DNA from: Notamacropus eugenii
Lineage: Eukaryota; Chordata; Mammalia; Diprotodontia; Macropodidae
Direction: 5' to 3'
DNA length: 64,000 nt
Assembly (NCBI RefSeq): GCF_028372415.1
Contig: NC_092872.1
Coordinates: 276,895,206-276,959,205, forward strand
The notes under the pieces are model-generated. The model saw only the letters and a list, made by a program, of their open reading frames with translations, was not told the DNA's origin and did not search any database. This document shows, piece after piece, positions 22,863-33,739 of this stretch. The stretch's first letter is position 1. Every line of letters begins with the position of its first letter. The translations under genes and the position numbers were made by a program.

Positions 22863-23019
22863 ACTTGAACACAATTGAATTTCCAATGCACCACATGAAT
22901 AGCACTTTCTTTTCCAGGAAGTCTTTAAAAAGGAAAAGCTGCCAGTTTCTGCAAAAATTAGTGAGATTGTCAGCTTCTAAGTAGGGAAGACATAGCACCT
23001 AGGTCCAGGGGAGGTAGAG

Positions 23020-23700
23020 TCCTGCTGTCCTCTAGCCAGGACACAACCAGAGGGTTATGTTCAGTTCTGGATGCTACGTGTAGGAAGGACGCTATACAGT
23101 GTCCAGAGGAGGGTCAGCAAGATGATGAGCTCACATATCATATGAGGAACAATCGACGAAAGGAATCTTCATGTGATATTTAGACTGCAAGATGAAAGCC
23201 TTGGGGAGGGAAGGGGGGATAGAGAGGAACATGATTGCAGCTTCTGTGTTGAAAAGGCAGGTGCTGTGGGTACTCAAATGAAGTCACAGAGCCTAGGGTG
23301 GTAAAGGGGCCAACAGCCTGGATTTGGGGGAGATATTTGCCCATTCTGATTTTCACCAACCAATGACTTTCCACATCCCTATTAGCAAGAGTCTGAGGAA
23401 TTAGTAAAGTTTGCAAAGCTTGTGGACTTTCATTCTCTCTTTAAAGATGAACTTAGAAGAGTTATCACATTTGGTCAGCTTGGCCAGAAATTGCAAAGGC
23501 AGATTTGGGGGTTAAATGTGAGGGAAACCACTTCACAGTAAGGGGCTTCTGAAAATGGAATGGACTGCCCCAGGAGGCAGCAAATTCCCCCCATCCTTGA
23601 ACAATGGCTAGATGACCAGTCATTTGAGCTGTGCCAGGGGGATTCTTATTCAGGATGGGGTGGGATATATGGCCTCCAGTGTCTCCCCACCTGTCATTCT
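23020..23700 (+). repeat. CR1/L3 LINE 3' end
   Basis: About 680 bp follows the CR1/L3 3' order: 'gttatgttcagttctggatg', 'agtgtccagaggagggtcag', 'tatcatatgaggaacaatcg', 'gcttggccagaaattgcaaa', 'ggggttaaatgtgagggaaa', 'tggaatggactgccccagga', 'gaacaatggctagatgacca' and 'ggattcttattcaggatggg'. Diverged but collinear throughout. Confidence 0.8.
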
Positions 23701-23744
23701 GTGTTTTGGGGAGAGAATAAAGCAAGCAAAGGGTCAGATTCTTG

Positions 23745-23850
23745 TTCCTGAGTCTTTTTCAATTGTTTCTTCTCTTCATGATCCCCGTTTTGGGGTTTCC
23801 CTGGCAAAGACGCTGAAGTGATTTGCCATTCCCTTCTCCAATCACAAAAG
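23745..23850 (-). repeat. SINE1-type CORE-SINE, 3' part only
   Basis: 'catgatccccgttttggggt' and 'gaagtgatttgccattccct' are the antisense of the SINE's RTE-proximal end. The 5' half is absent. Confidence 0.7.
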
Positions 23851-23954
23851 GACTGGATAGTAAGAATGATTTTTGCTGGATTGGAAAAATAAGCTAGAAG
23901 AAAGAAAAAATAAACCAGTGGGGAGACAACGTGAGCAACTTTTACTTTGAAAAG

Positions 23955-24235
23955 GAGTTTGTCCAGTGCAGTTGTTATTGTGTTCGTTCTTCGTTGCCAA
24001 ACGCCATCAGAGAAATGAAGACATGACTTGCACTTGACTTTGAGTGAGGGAGGGCTGTGCAAGGTCACCAGCCTCACTTCTCTTCCAGAGCCATCTGAAT
24101 TCAGTGATCTGCTATTCCTCAGGATGACTGGAGATGACCCAGGATGCACTGGGAGACCTTGGCCCCTTTAGGCCAAAGTCTTTTCAGGTTCTTGCTTAGG
24201 GTAAGGTAACTCCCATTCATTGAATAAGCCTGTTT
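23955..24235 (-). repeat. LINE 3'-end-type interspersed repeat
   Basis: Antisense relative of 14955-15170: 'gttcgttcttcgttgccaaa', 'gtgagggagggctgtgcaag', 'caccagcctcacttctcttc' and 'ggatgcactgggagaccttg' are shared blocks. An open minus-strand frame of 151 codons runs through it (23694-24149) and is only repeat translation. Confidence 0.65.
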
Positions 24236-24239
24236 AAGA

Positions 24240-24915
24240 AGTAGCCAGGGCATGGGCCCTTTAACGAGGTAAAGCAAAGAAAGACCTCAGACTGGGAGGG
24301 AAACAGCAACAGTTACAATTGGGTAAAGATCTAGAAGTCTAGTCCAAGACCTCTAACATAAAGTGGCTGGTTGACTCCAAGCAATCTTTATTTACCTCTC
24401 AGGGGTCCTAAGCTACTCTCTTAGACTGTAAATTGCCAAGAGGTATTGGTAGAGAGCCCCCTCCCCCTTTTAGCATTTCCACATAACAATGAAATCACAG
24501 AATCAGTAAAAAAAAAAAAAAAATAACAATGTTCAGATGACCAAGGCTGGCTTAGAATGCTTCCTCTTGGGATGGAAACGTGCGAAAAGGGAGGGCAGAC
24601 TGTGTGGATGGCTAGACTTGGACTAAAAAGAAACAGCGAAAATCAAAGATGTTGGTCAAGATTTTAACTCTCTTTATGTTTTCATGAGTTACTGTGGACT
24701 GAAAAGTGGTCTCCACCATGTGGTAAGAATGAAGCTTAACAGATGAACAGATGGGGTGAAAGGATTAGTTGGGAAGCAAAACCCTGTGCAGGCTGTAAAG
24801 AGCGATGCATTCTCCTGACTGGAATAGTACTCATTTAAAATACCCTAGAGTCCTCATTGGCCAACGTTTTCTTTGTTTTATTGATGAGACTCTAGGGGGT
24901 GTCGGGATTTGCCCA
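24240..24915. other. Unassigned stretch
   Basis: No element or gene is recognised. An A15 run lies at about 24509-24523. Confidence 0.3.
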
Positions 24916-24919
24916 CACA

Positions 24920-25185
24920 CAAACCTACTAAGAATAATAACTAACATTTAATATAGCACCCCAATGTTTCCAAAGCCCTTTATCTCATTTGACCTTATTT
25001 GATCCTCACAACAACTTGGTGGGTTTAGTGTTATTCTTATCCTCATTTACAATTGAGGAAACTGAGGCAAGCAGAGACTAAGTGACTTGCCTAGGGTCAA
25101 CAGCTAGTGAGTGTTTGAGACAAAATTAGAACTCGGTTCGTCCTGATTCCAAGTCCAATGCTTTATTCACTACGCTGGGCAGAAT
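24920..25185 (-). repeat. THER1/MIR-type SINE, near complete
   Basis: 'gtttccaaagccctttatct', 'atttgatcctcacaacaact', 'attgaggaaactgaggcaag', 'aagtgacttgcctagggtca' and 'caatgctttattcactacgc' are in reverse order as expected. Confidence 0.9.
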
Positions 25186-25189
25186 AGAA

Positions 25190-25680
25190 AGAAGAGGAAA
25201 GGAAAGAAATGATAAGTAGAGGGCATAAGGGAGTTCCTTAAAGAGAAACCATGAGTGTTTGTTTGTTTTTTAAAAAGAAAATTTTCCTTGAAATAAAAAT
25301 GTGAAGGGCGATGCTCTGGAGCAGAACCATCCCACTCTGCATTTCTCCTGGGCCTCTGGTCTGACCACACCTGGTCAAACTCCCCCTTAGGGGATGAGGT
25401 TAAATGAAGAAAGGCCTGGGCACCCATAAACTCTTACCCCACAATGTGCCTTCCCCTCTGAGGATGGAAATGGGGGGGGGCAGGGTGACAGGCTGGACTT
25501 TCAAACTGGTTAAAAGCTGGCTCCTGCTTGTGAAAGAATTAGCTTTCAAACAGAAAGTATTAACAAAGAAGATGGAAATGCTGTAGGTGGATCAGAGAAC
25601 AGCTTTCAAAAGGGATTATTCTCCAATACCTTAGTTTGATCTAAGATTTTTGTTTGTATTTGTTCTTATTTCTCCTCCAG
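25190..25680. other. Unassigned stretch
   Basis: No element or gene is recognised. A G9 run lies near 25472-25480. Confidence 0.3.
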
Positions 25681-25689
25681 TCTTTCATT

Positions 25690-25825
25690 CCAATTTGCAG
25701 CTTTGGAGCTGAAAGGGACCATCTGGTCCAGCCTCCTCATTTTACAGGGGAGGAAACTGAGGCCTCTAGAGGGGAGGTGAGTTATCCCAAGGTCGTGTTT
25801 TTGTCAGAGCTGGGATCGAAACCCT
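25690..25825 (-). repeat. MIR-type SINE
   Basis: 'agctgaaagggaccatctgg', 'tttacaggggaggaaactga', 'agttatcccaaggtcgtgtt' and 'cagagctgggatcgaaaccc' are MIR landmarks in reverse. Confidence 0.85.
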
Positions 25826-25937
25826 ACCGATTCAGGAAATAAAGGCATTCGGAAAAAAGCAGGGTTGTAGCATTTAACTCTATGCTCTACAAGCTTGAAG
25901 AAACAATTATGTCTCGTTTGGAGATTTTGTTTCTCTT

Positions 25938-26197
25938 AGAAATCTTGTTTCAGTTGTGCTGGTCTCTGCAACCCCATTTGGGATTTTCTTGGCAGAGATA
26001 CTGGAGTGGTTTGCCATTGCCCTCTCCAGTCCATCCCCATTTTACAGATGAGGACACTGAGACAAACAGTGCTAAGAGACTTGCCGAGGGTCACACAGAT
26101 AAGTGAGTATCTGAAGCTGGATTTGAACTCACAAAGATGAATCTTCCTGACTCCAGGCCCAGTGCTATATGCACTATGGTACCATTTGGCTGCCCCT
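25938..26197 (-). repeat. SINE1-type CORE-SINE, near complete
   Basis: An antisense copy with 'gcaaccccatttgggatttt', 'gatactggagtggtttgcca', 'gatgaggacactgagacaaa', 'agggtcacacagataagtga' and 'tcctgactccaggcccagtg', ending 'ggctgcccc'. Confidence 0.9.
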
Positions 26198-26289
26198 TAG
26201 AGATCTTACTTATCTGTAAAATGAGTGAATTGAACATCATTATCTACAAGTGTGTGACCCTTAGCATGGTATAGGAAAATGAACATTTA

Positions 26290-26390
26290 CGTGGAAGTTA
26301 TTACTGTGTAACCTTGGACAAGTCACTTTGATTCCTGGTGCCTCAGTTTTCTCATCTGTAAAATGAGGAAGTTGATCTGGGTCAAAGTAC
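26290..26390 (+). repeat. MIR-type fragment
   Basis: 'actgtgtaaccttggacaag', 'cctcagttttctcatctgta' and 'aatgaggaagttgatctggg' are MIR 3' landmarks. Confidence 0.75.
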
Positions 26391-26619
26391 TCAAACTCAA
26401 TGGAAATGAAGTGGTTACACCATACGTAAGAATCCCTAGGGGGCTGCACATGGACTTATAAAACCACTTATTACATTTTCCATGTTCTGTTGTATTTTTA
26501 TAGTTTAGTCTGGTTCTCACCCACTCGGGAGCATTGCTGGCAGCAGTGTGGCTGAAGGCTGGGATCTAACATCTTGCAGGTCTGTTCCAGCTGTTGATCC
26601 AGAAGTCTAATTCAATTCA

Positions 26620-26735
26620 ATTTCCTCAGCCTCAGTCTTCTTATCTGTAAAATAGGAATATCAATGGCTGTAGAACCCACCCTACACAGTGGCTCAAATG
26701 GTGCCTGAGGCACTTTGTAAACCTTCAATGCTAGC
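26620..26735 (+). repeat. MIR-type fragment
   Basis: 'cctcagtcttcttatctgta', 'taggaatatcaatggctgta' and 'gaggcactttgtaaaccttc' are MIR 3' landmarks. Confidence 0.65.
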
Positions 26736-26804
26736 TTTGGAATGATAACAGACAACAAAAATCCTTCATAAGGCAGCCAATATTGAAAGCAGGGCAATAT
26801 GTGT

Positions 26805-27020
26805 TCAGTGCTGGCTTGGGGTTTTCTTAGCAAAGATACTGTAGTGGCTTGCCATTCCCTCGTCCAGCTCACTATACAGATGAGGAAACGGAGGCAAAAA
26901 GAGTGAAGTGACTTGCCCAGGGTCACACAGCTAGTAAGTGTCTGAAGTCACATTTGAATTCAGGTCTTCTTGATGCTGTCTAGCACTCTACGCCCTATGG
27001 TGCCACCTAGTGTCTGCCCC
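26805..27020 (-). repeat. SINE1-type CORE-SINE
   Basis: An antisense copy with 'tggggttttcttagcaaaga', 'gtagtggcttgccattccct', 'cttgcccagggtcacacagc', 'tagtaagtgtctgaagtcac' and 'atggtgccacctagtg'. Confidence 0.9.
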
Positions 27021-27324
27021 TTTGAGCAGCTAGTTGTTATAAGGTCAAGTCTTGTTCTTTGGTGGATCTAGGCAGTGACCAAAGTCAAAAACTCTACTTT
27101 CCCATCAGGTAGTTATTCCTCAGAAATTCTACTGAAACTCTATGTTTGGTTTTAACTAGCTTGATAATTTATAGATACCCCCTTTCTTAACTGACCAAGA
27201 CTCTTGTGCACTAACACCCAGTTGATCAAAGGACTGATTGAGTGAACATCTTATCCCTTATTTTAAGTGGAGTGAGGTGACTTGATGGGTTTATTCAACC
27301 ATCTGAATCCTTATGTACCCATTG

Positions 27325-27690
27325 CTCTTAGTTCTGCCCTCTGTTCCTTCCAATCCCTGAAGACAACTGTCAAATTCTTCTGAAGTCTTTCTTCTTCAGG
27401 CTAGGCATCCCCAGTGCCTTCAACCAGTCCTCCAATGGCAGGAGTTCCATCTTCTAGATGATCTCCAGTGTGTCAATGGCCTTCCTAAAATGTGGTTTCA
27501 GGATGGAACATGATCTTCCAGATGTAGTTCTACACAGACCATAGGGTCACCATCTTCCTCCTTGTTCCTAGGATCTGTGTCCTAATTGGCATAGCAAATG
27601 ACTGCAGTAGACTTCTTGACTGCCTCATCACATACACACTTGACTGATATGGAGCTAGATCAGATTGGGCTAAGCCTTACATCTTAATCC
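27325..27690 (-). repeat. CR1/L3 LINE 3' region
   Basis: Antisense landmarks in order are 'cattgctcttagttctgccc', 'caaccagtcctccaatggca', 'gatctccagtgtgtcaatgg', 'ccttcctaaaatgtggtttc', 'tccagatgtagttctacaca' and 'cttgactgcctcatcacata'. The copy may extend to about 27870. Confidence 0.75.
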
Positions 27691-28135
27691 GAAGAATTGT
27701 TCTCTAGACAGATTTTCTCCATTTTGGACTTAGCCTCCTGTCACAAGAACCAAAGTCATCCTCAACTTTGTCCAACATCTTCATCTTCCCCCACCCCATC
27801 CCCCAATCCTGGACTCCACCCCTGGATCCCCTCACTCTGATAGTTGAACTTTCACATTATTTTGCCCTACCTAGGCCTCCCCAACACTTCCTAGACTTCT
27901 GTAGGTGACATTAGGACACCTTGGGGAGGATTCTAGGCTGACTTTCTCTCCCTCCCCACCTCTAGCTTTCCTTTGTGTATTGTCCATTAGAACATATGGC
28001 CCTGGAGGGCAGGGACTGCCCCCCCCCCCCACCCCCTGTCTTCTCCCCTCCCTGCCCTATGTCTTTGTCTCTATTTCTCTGTGTGTCTCTGTCTCTCTAT
28101 GTCTGTCTGTCTCACTAATCTAGCTATCTTAGATT
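27690..28135. other. C/T-rich stretch, partly CR1/L3-like
   Basis: It has C-rich runs (28018-28030) and a CT/GT-rich patch at 28075-28115. No gene is visible. The left part may continue the antisense CR1/L3. Confidence 0.35.
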
Positions 28136-28139
28136 TAGA

Positions 28140-28460
28140 ACCAGAAGGATCTTCATGGTCCTCTAGTTGAATTCTTGTATTTTAGAGTTGAGAAGGCTAA
28201 GGCTAAGAAAGAATAACTAATTAACCTAACTAATTAGAATAACTAATTAAAGGTCACATGAGGGCAGGATTTGTATCCAGTGCCTTTGACTCATCTTTTC
28301 ACTGTGCCATTGTACCTCGAAATTGTTTTCTTCACTTCCACCCTCTTGAGATAATCAGTGCAAGTGGTGCCATCTCCATTTCACAGTGGAGGAAACTGAG
28401 TCACGGAGAGATGAAGCAGTTTATCCATGGTCACACTGTTAGTAAGAGTCAGGGCTTTCT
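28140..28460 (-). repeat. MIR-type SINE fragments, two in tandem
   Basis: The first (28140-28310) has 'ttagaaccagaaggatcttc' and 'gagggcaggatttgtatcca', with a small internal duplication of 'aataactaattaa'. The second (28365-28455) has 'cacagtggaggaaactgagt' and 'ccatggtcacactgttagta'. Confidence 0.65.
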
Positions 28461-28514
28461 CTTCATTCCAGAGAGCTTTCTCCTTTCCTCTACTTACATG
28501 ACCTCTGCCCTAGT

Positions 28515-29515
28515 TCAGGCACTCATCATGTCCTTGGGGGTTTTACAATAGTCTTCTAACTGTAATCCTGGGGTTTAGGGGCACCCCTCTTCTTCCTGGT
28601 AGTTTCAAAAATAATTCCCTAAGTCACACTTCTGATTCGTCCCTCCCCTGCCCAAAGCAATCATTGATGACCTATTTTCTTTAGAATAAAATACAGACTT
28701 TAAAGCCTTCTATAGTCTGGCTCCCACCTCTCTTCTAGGCTCATTTCCCATCTCTGCTTTTCATTGACTCTACGTTCTAATCAAACTAGACTTCTAGTTG
28801 TTTCCTCAGCTCGACATTTCACACACACTTCACACACACACCCCTCCGACCCCCCAGTCACTCCCCACATCCCCATCCTTGGGATGCACTCTCTCCCTCT
28901 TCTCAAGGACCTTTCAGAGTCTGACAAGCTCATGACTTGAGGGGAAGGGACCTCAAGCATCATTTAGTGCCATTCACTCATTTATAGATGAGGAAACTAA
29001 GGCACAAGGAGGTTAAATGCATTCACTAGGACCATGACATCAGACACAAGGATTTTTAGATTTCATCCCATCCAACCTCTTTGTTTTGCAGGGGCTGAGT
29101 GACTCACTCCCTAGCCAAATGGGTTATCAGTGACAGAATCAGGATTTGAACTTGGGTCCTTTGCCTCTGGAGCCAGTTCTTTCCCCCATAACACATTGCC
29201 TCCTCTTTCTTTAAGGCTTAGCTCAGGCATGCCCTGTCTTACGTCGTCTTTCCTGATGCCCAGCCCCCAAACCAAACCATGCCCTCTCCCCCATCCTCAG
29301 AGATACCTCCTGCCACAAATTTCCTGAATCCGTTGTCCTCATCTAGCCTTTTGTCCTTTACTTTCTCTTGTGCCTTCTGTTCCTCAGCCCTCGTGTGGTA
29401 AATAAATTCCGCTCCAGTTACATGTAAGCTACTTGAAAGCAGGAATTATTTTGTCTTTTTATTGTCTTGCCTGGCACCTAGTAGGTGCTTTAGAAATGCT
29501 TACTGAATTGAATTC
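28515..29515 (+). repeat. L2 LINE 3' region, interrupted by MIR copies
   Basis: The left segment (28515-28925) includes 'tagaataaaatacagacttt', 'aaagccttctatagtctggc' and 'gacctttcagag'. The right segment (29200-29515) includes 'ttaaggcttagctcaggcat', 'acatgtaagctacttgaaag' and 'cctggcacctagtaggtgct'. The two are collinear parts of one L2 separated by two antisense MIR pieces at 28930-29195. Confidence 0.75.
28930..29195 (-). repeat. Two MIR-type fragments inside L2
   Basis: 'catttatagatgaggaaact' with 'gttaaatgcattcactagga' forms one, and 'cagaatcaggatttgaactt' with 'cctctggagccagttc' forms the other. Both are antisense MIR. Confidence 0.7.
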
Positions 29516-29618
29516 TACATCTATACTTCCTTCCCTGGAGGAAAATCCTATACCATCCTTATATTGTTCTTTCTGTTTTTGTCTTCCTGTCTGTGTCTCT
29601 GTCTTTCTTACATACAGA

Positions 29619-29623
29619 CACAC

Positions 29624-29668
<45 letters not shown>
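29619..29668. repeat. (CA)n microsatellite
   Basis: About 24 CA units with one CG interruption near the start. Confidence 0.95.
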
Positions 29669-29669
29669 A

Positions 29670-30845
29670 GCTTATGCCACAAGGACACAATTTCTCAGAT
29701 CTAAGGAGAACACTTCTCAAACCCAAAGGTTAGAGTGATTTCCCACACACAGAGCCAAGGGCTTACTTTTGTTAACTTAGAATCCTAGAAACAATGGCAC
29801 ATTCTTACTTTCTAGAAAAAAAGGAGCTATAATGACTGGAATTTCCCCCTAAACTAGGGAGAGGAGCAAGGTCCCTGGGGCCTTGCTTCTCTCCTAGTCT
29901 TTGCCTAGGCCAGATGCAAGTAAAACTGTAGCTTCTGGAACGAACTACTTAGGCTCCACACAACTGCAGGACAATTTCAGTCAGGGGTCTGAGCTTCCTG
30001 GGACAAAACTGGGAAATTATGGGGAGAACTCCCTCACTTCTAATCTCAGGAAGATGAATGTGAAAGAAAGAATTATGTGACTAAGCATTAGTGAATGATT
30101 ATGAATTTTTAGATATAAGTATAAATTATTAGAAAAAAATCCCAAAAAACTTTTTCCCCTATAAATCTCTGAGGAGGAGATAAATATTGAGGGACCTCAT
30201 TTATTCCACTGGGGCTGGTAATGTGCTTGTAGAGTAGGAGCAGGACCTTGATGCAGAAGGTAGCAAAGGAAAGATGATTTCAAGAGTTTTCTCTTTCTCT
30301 GCTTTATTTCTAAAAATGGACCTAATCTTCAAGCAATGAGACCAAGGAGGATTTTTGAAGTTAGGACAATGCGATGGCTTAAAGCAGGTAAGGAGATGGG
30401 AATCAGAAAAGTACAGAGAAGAAAAAAAAATTCCAAAGAAAAGAAGCAATTAGTGTGCGGCCCAGAGTCTTGGCCAGGTGGGGCTGCTAAGAGGGGAGAC
30501 AGTTAATTGAGATTTCGGAGGAAGAGGCCAAGGGATTTGGTGACAGCTTGGATAAGGAGGAAGAAAAGGAAGGCTAGCCTTGTTGTGTGCTTAAGAGATA
30601 GGGGAGATAACAAAGTCCCCAATCCTGACAGCAAAGCCTGGGGAGAGACTCTCTCTTCAGAAGGAAAATGAGTTTGATCTTCATCTTGTTAAATCTGTAT
30701 TTATTCAAGGCATTTTGACTCAGCCCAGAAACCAGGCTACACACAGAAGGGGAGGCAGGGAGAGGAGCTGTGGGGGAAGGGAAGGCAAACTCTGGAATCT
30801 TCCTTCCACTGATGGGGAAGGTGCCAATTAACTGAGTTCTGAGAC
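29670..30845. other. Unassigned, mostly unique stretch
   Basis: About 1.2 kb, purine-rich at 30480-30660, with no recognised repeat, exon or RNA gene. Confidence 0.35.
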
Positions 30846-30849
30846 CCCA

Positions 30850-31080
30850 GATCTAAGAAATCATTTAGTCTACTCTCCATTTTCAGATGAGGAAACTGAG
30901 GCCCAGGGCAGCTGCCCAAGATCACATAGCTAAGGTATATTTGAGCCTGGGTCTTCTGCCCTTTTTCATGTTGCTTAGGAGAGTTAAATGGAAACTTCTT
31001 GAGGCTAAGGACTCTGATCATTTTGTCTTTATATTTGTGGCATCTACAACCCTGTCCAACAGAAAAGTTGAGTTTTAATC
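30850..31080. repeat. MIR (antisense) followed by an L2 3' tail (sense)
   Basis: MIR at about 30850-30965: 'ttcagatgaggaaactgagg', 'tgcccaagatcacatagcta'. L2 tail at about 30985-31080: 'cttcttgaggctaaggactc' and 'cattttgtctttatatttgt'. Confidence 0.7.
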
Positions 31081-31084
31081 AATG

Positions 31085-31340
31085 ACAGTTGAATTAAATT
31101 GAAAGGGAGCTCCTGACTCTCCTGTGTGCTGGCCACATGTCCTTGGACAATTCACCATCTCTCTCCATTTCCTATTTGAGTTCTAATTTCAAAGTAATTC
31201 TCTCTCAGCCTCAGTGTTGACCTCTGTAAAATGGAGAAAATCAGGAAACTTCACTCACGGGGCTGTTGTGAGGATGAAATGAGTTCATCTCTGTATAACA
31301 GTTTATACATACTGACTAAGGACAGAGGGAACCTTGATGA
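31085..31340 (+). repeat. MIR-type SINE
   Basis: 'tgtccttggacaattcacca', 'cagcctcagtgttgacctct', 'gtaaaatggagaaaatcagg' and 'ggggctgttgtgaggatgaa' are MIR landmarks. Extra sequence near 31165-31200 separates the halves. Confidence 0.7.
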
Positions 31341-31344
31341 TTCT

Positions 31345-31678
31345 GTGCAATGTTGGCTGCCTTTGGTGGGCAGTGGGGTCTCAACCCTCCTCAGTAGTCG
31401 CTTGGCCTTGGTCCCTCAAAGCCCTTCTAGGAGGGATCTGTGAGCCAGAAACTGCCTTGCTCTGGTCCTCAGGGTTTGCAAGAGCTGGCTGAGGAAGCTG
31501 GGAGTCAGCAGAGGGGGGGAACCCTTGATTAGAGTTCCTCACTCTGTCTATAATCTATATTGTCCAACTTCCAGAATTCTCTCTCTTCTAATTTGATCTA
31601 AAGTCAGTTTACAGAAGTGAAGGAAAGGGAGAGAAAAGAGTCAGTTTGCTTTATAAAGCCTCCTCTTTATCTAAGCAA
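31345..31678. other. Unassigned stretch
   Basis: No element or gene is recognised. A G7 run is at about 31513-31519. Confidence 0.3.
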
Positions 31679-31679
31679 G

Positions 31680-32085
31680 GGCAGCTAGGTAGCACTGCAG
31701 TGGATAAAGTGTCAGACCTGGAGGCCGGAAGATTCATCTTCATGAGTTCAAGTGTGGTCTCAGGCACTTCCTGGCTGTGTCACCCTGGACAAGTCACTTA
31801 ACCCTGTTTGTCTCAGTCTCCTCAGCTGTAAAATGACCTGGAGAATGAAATGGCAAGTCACTCCAGTATCTCTGCCAAGAAAACCTTGGCTCACATTCAT
31901 TCTAGCTGAGATTCAATCTGGTCCACTTATTGTCACAAATGCTTGGGCTCCTCAAGAGTCTACCCAAAAGGGCAGATCTTAAGTCAACTTTGTTTTCCTT
32001 TGGCTGAAAAAAAGAAAACCCCAAATGGAGTCAGAAAGAGGAGGGTGTGAGTGAAAATGACTGAACAACAAATTACCTAAGTAGG
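31680..32085 (+). repeat. SINE1-type CORE-SINE split by a 126-bp insertion
   Basis: A full-length SINE runs from 'gggcagctaggtagcactgc' at 31680 to 'gccaagaaaacc' at 31874-31885. It then resumes at 32012 with 'aagaaaaccccaaatggagt' and ends 'aatgactgaacaacaa' near 32072. Removing 31886-32011 and one copy of 'aagaaaacc' restores the uninterrupted SINE exactly at this point, as seen in sibling copies (for example 4012-4032). Confidence 0.9.
31886..32011 (+). mobile_element. Short A-tailed insert of unknown origin within a SINE
   Basis: A 121-nt sequence (31886-32006, starting 'ttggctcacattcattctag' and ending 'cctttggctg') is followed by A7 and flanked by identical 9-bp 'aagaaaacc' repeats (31877-31885 and 32012-32020). 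This is the shape of a retroposed small transcript. I do not recognise it. It lacks a terminal ACA trinucleotide and an obvious C box, although 'ctga' precedes the A tail. A truncated mRNA or an unknown small RNA are both possible, and so is template-switch filler DNA. Confidence 0.55.
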
Positions 32086-32339
32086 CACTTCCAAATTACA
32101 TTCTCTTTACTCTTCCTCATAAAGCTTTGCTAGTTTCATGAAAGGATGCCCAGGTCCCACAAAACATTTAAACTGGTCATCTCTAAATCTTTTTCTTTCT
32201 TATTAAAATGTCAAACAAGAAGAGAAAAGTTTGAAGGAAGAAGCAATGAGTTGACATCCAAGAATGATAGAAGAACTTGGTGCTGTGCTCTTAGCAAAAT
32301 GTCCTTGGCATCTTCAATTCAGAGCTGTGAAAGATCTCA

Positions 32340-32480
32340 GCATTGATCTCACCCAATCTTCTCCATTTACAGAGGAGGAAAGTGAAATCCCTTCCCGCCC
32401 TTCCCCCTCCCCCCAAGATCACACAATGACAGTGTTTTCTGTTTATTGATGGAACTTCTGCACACTGTTGGTGCTTAATA
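32340..32480. repeat. MIR fragment (antisense) and L2 tail (sense)
   Basis: MIR landmarks 'ccatttacagaggaggaaag' and 'caagatcacacaatgacag' are followed by the L2-tail-like 'gttggtgcttaataaatgct'. Confidence 0.6.
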
Positions 32481-32504
32481 AATGCTTGACCCTTGGCTTA
32501 GGGC

Positions 32505-32690
32505 TGGGAGATTCAAATTCACCTCCTATAGCACCCTTCTGTTAGGGGTGAGGAAACTGGATCTTAGAGAAGTAAAGTGACAACTTGCCTAGGGTCACAT
32601 GGGCATTAAGGAATGGATCTAGAATATGAACCAGGTCTTCTGATTCCAGATCCAACTTGCCTTTCTCTACATCAGGCCATTCCCTTCCCT
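32505..32690 (-). repeat. MIR-type SINE
   Basis: 'gttaggggtgaggaaactgg', 'acttgcctagggtcacatgg', 'tatgaaccaggtcttctgat' and 'ccttctc'-type ends are in reverse MIR order. Confidence 0.8.
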
Positions 32691-32719
32691 TTCCCTATTA
32701 GGAGAGTAGTGAATATCTG

Positions 32720-32955
32720 GGATATGATCGCAGATAACAATAGCAGGCAGTTGAACTTTCAGGCTTTCAAGGCATTGTATATTTATGATCTCAGATGAGC
32801 TTTGAAAGAGCCTTGTCAAGGATGCTGTGGGTATTATTCCCATTTTATAGATGAAGAAACTGGGGTCTGAAGAGGTTAAAGGACTTCCCTGAGTCACTCA
32901 GAGACAGCAACCAAACCTCAAGTCCAGCCCTCTTTTCCCATGCCCTGCAGTCTTT
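32720..32955 (-). repeat. THER1/MIR-type SINE
   Basis: 'tattattcccattttataga', 'tgaagaaactggggtctgaa', 'gaggttaaaggacttccctg' and 'tcaagtccagccctcttttc' are in reverse THER1/MIR order. Confidence 0.75.
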
Positions 32956-32959
32956 ATAG

Positions 32960-33200
32960 ATTCAGCACTTATTATCCCAACCCACACTTGGAATAGAGTG
33001 GCTCTCCAGAGCTGCTCCCCCCTCTAAGGGATCTTCTGATCACACCAAGGAATGATGTTTTCTTTTTGTTTTGTTTTATTTTGTTTTGTTTTTGTTCTTT
33101 CTGATTGTATCATCTCAAACCTCCAATCAGCCTCCAGGATCACTTAAAAGTTAGTCACCTCTGATATCATCTGACACAGCTAGTTAGTATCATCCTATTG
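32960..33200. other. Unassigned stretch with (GTTTT)n
   Basis: A decayed TTTTG array lies at about 33060-33095. No element or gene is otherwise recognised. Confidence 0.35.
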
Positions 33201-33204
33201 CTGA

Positions 33205-33335
33205 AGACACCATGACACAGTGGACAGAATGCTAGGCCTGGAGTCAGGAATACTTGGGTTCAAATCAGACAGATGCTTACTAGCTACATGACCCTGGGCA
33301 AATCACTTAATCTCTGCCTCAGTTTCCTCACTTGA
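33205..33335 (+). repeat. MIR/CORE-SINE fragment
   Basis: 'gacacagtggacagaatgct', 'aggcctggagtcaggaatac', 'gaccctgggcaaatcactta' and 'tgcctcagtttcctca' are CORE-SINE 5' landmarks. No RTE-like tail is present. Confidence 0.8.
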
Positions 33336-33735
33336 GAGTCATCAGGGAGAGATTGTAGTTGAGATCCTCCTTTGAAGTCTTTTGTACGTACACTTAGTTC
33401 AGGATCAGCAGCCAATCAAAAAGATTTTCTTCTGCCTGAAATAAGCAGAAAAAAAGTCACAGAATATCTGTGCAGGCTCTATTGCACATGTTTGGCAATA
33501 GGTTTACTATGGTAGTAAAAAGAACACACTGTGCATTCTCCTTTCCATTGATCAATCCCCCGTTAAACTGGGCTGGCAGCTCAGGATCTGCATTTCTTTA
33601 AAGTGGAAAAGGGGTGGGCAGTTATCTAAATGGTTTATCTCTAGAATTGCAAGTAATGGAAGCAACTGATAGAAACCTTAAATAGAATGATTTCTGACTT
33701 TTACAAATAGACATTGTTGGGTTCAGTATAAAGTA
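33336..33735. other. Unassigned stretch
   Basis: No element or gene is recognised. Confidence 0.3.
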
Positions 33736-33739
33736 GATT

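Noticed and set aside
23694..24149. 151-codon minus-strand frame
   Set aside because: It runs through a LINE 3'-end repeat and adjacent SINE piece that recur elsewhere in the window. There is no domain and no coding signature.
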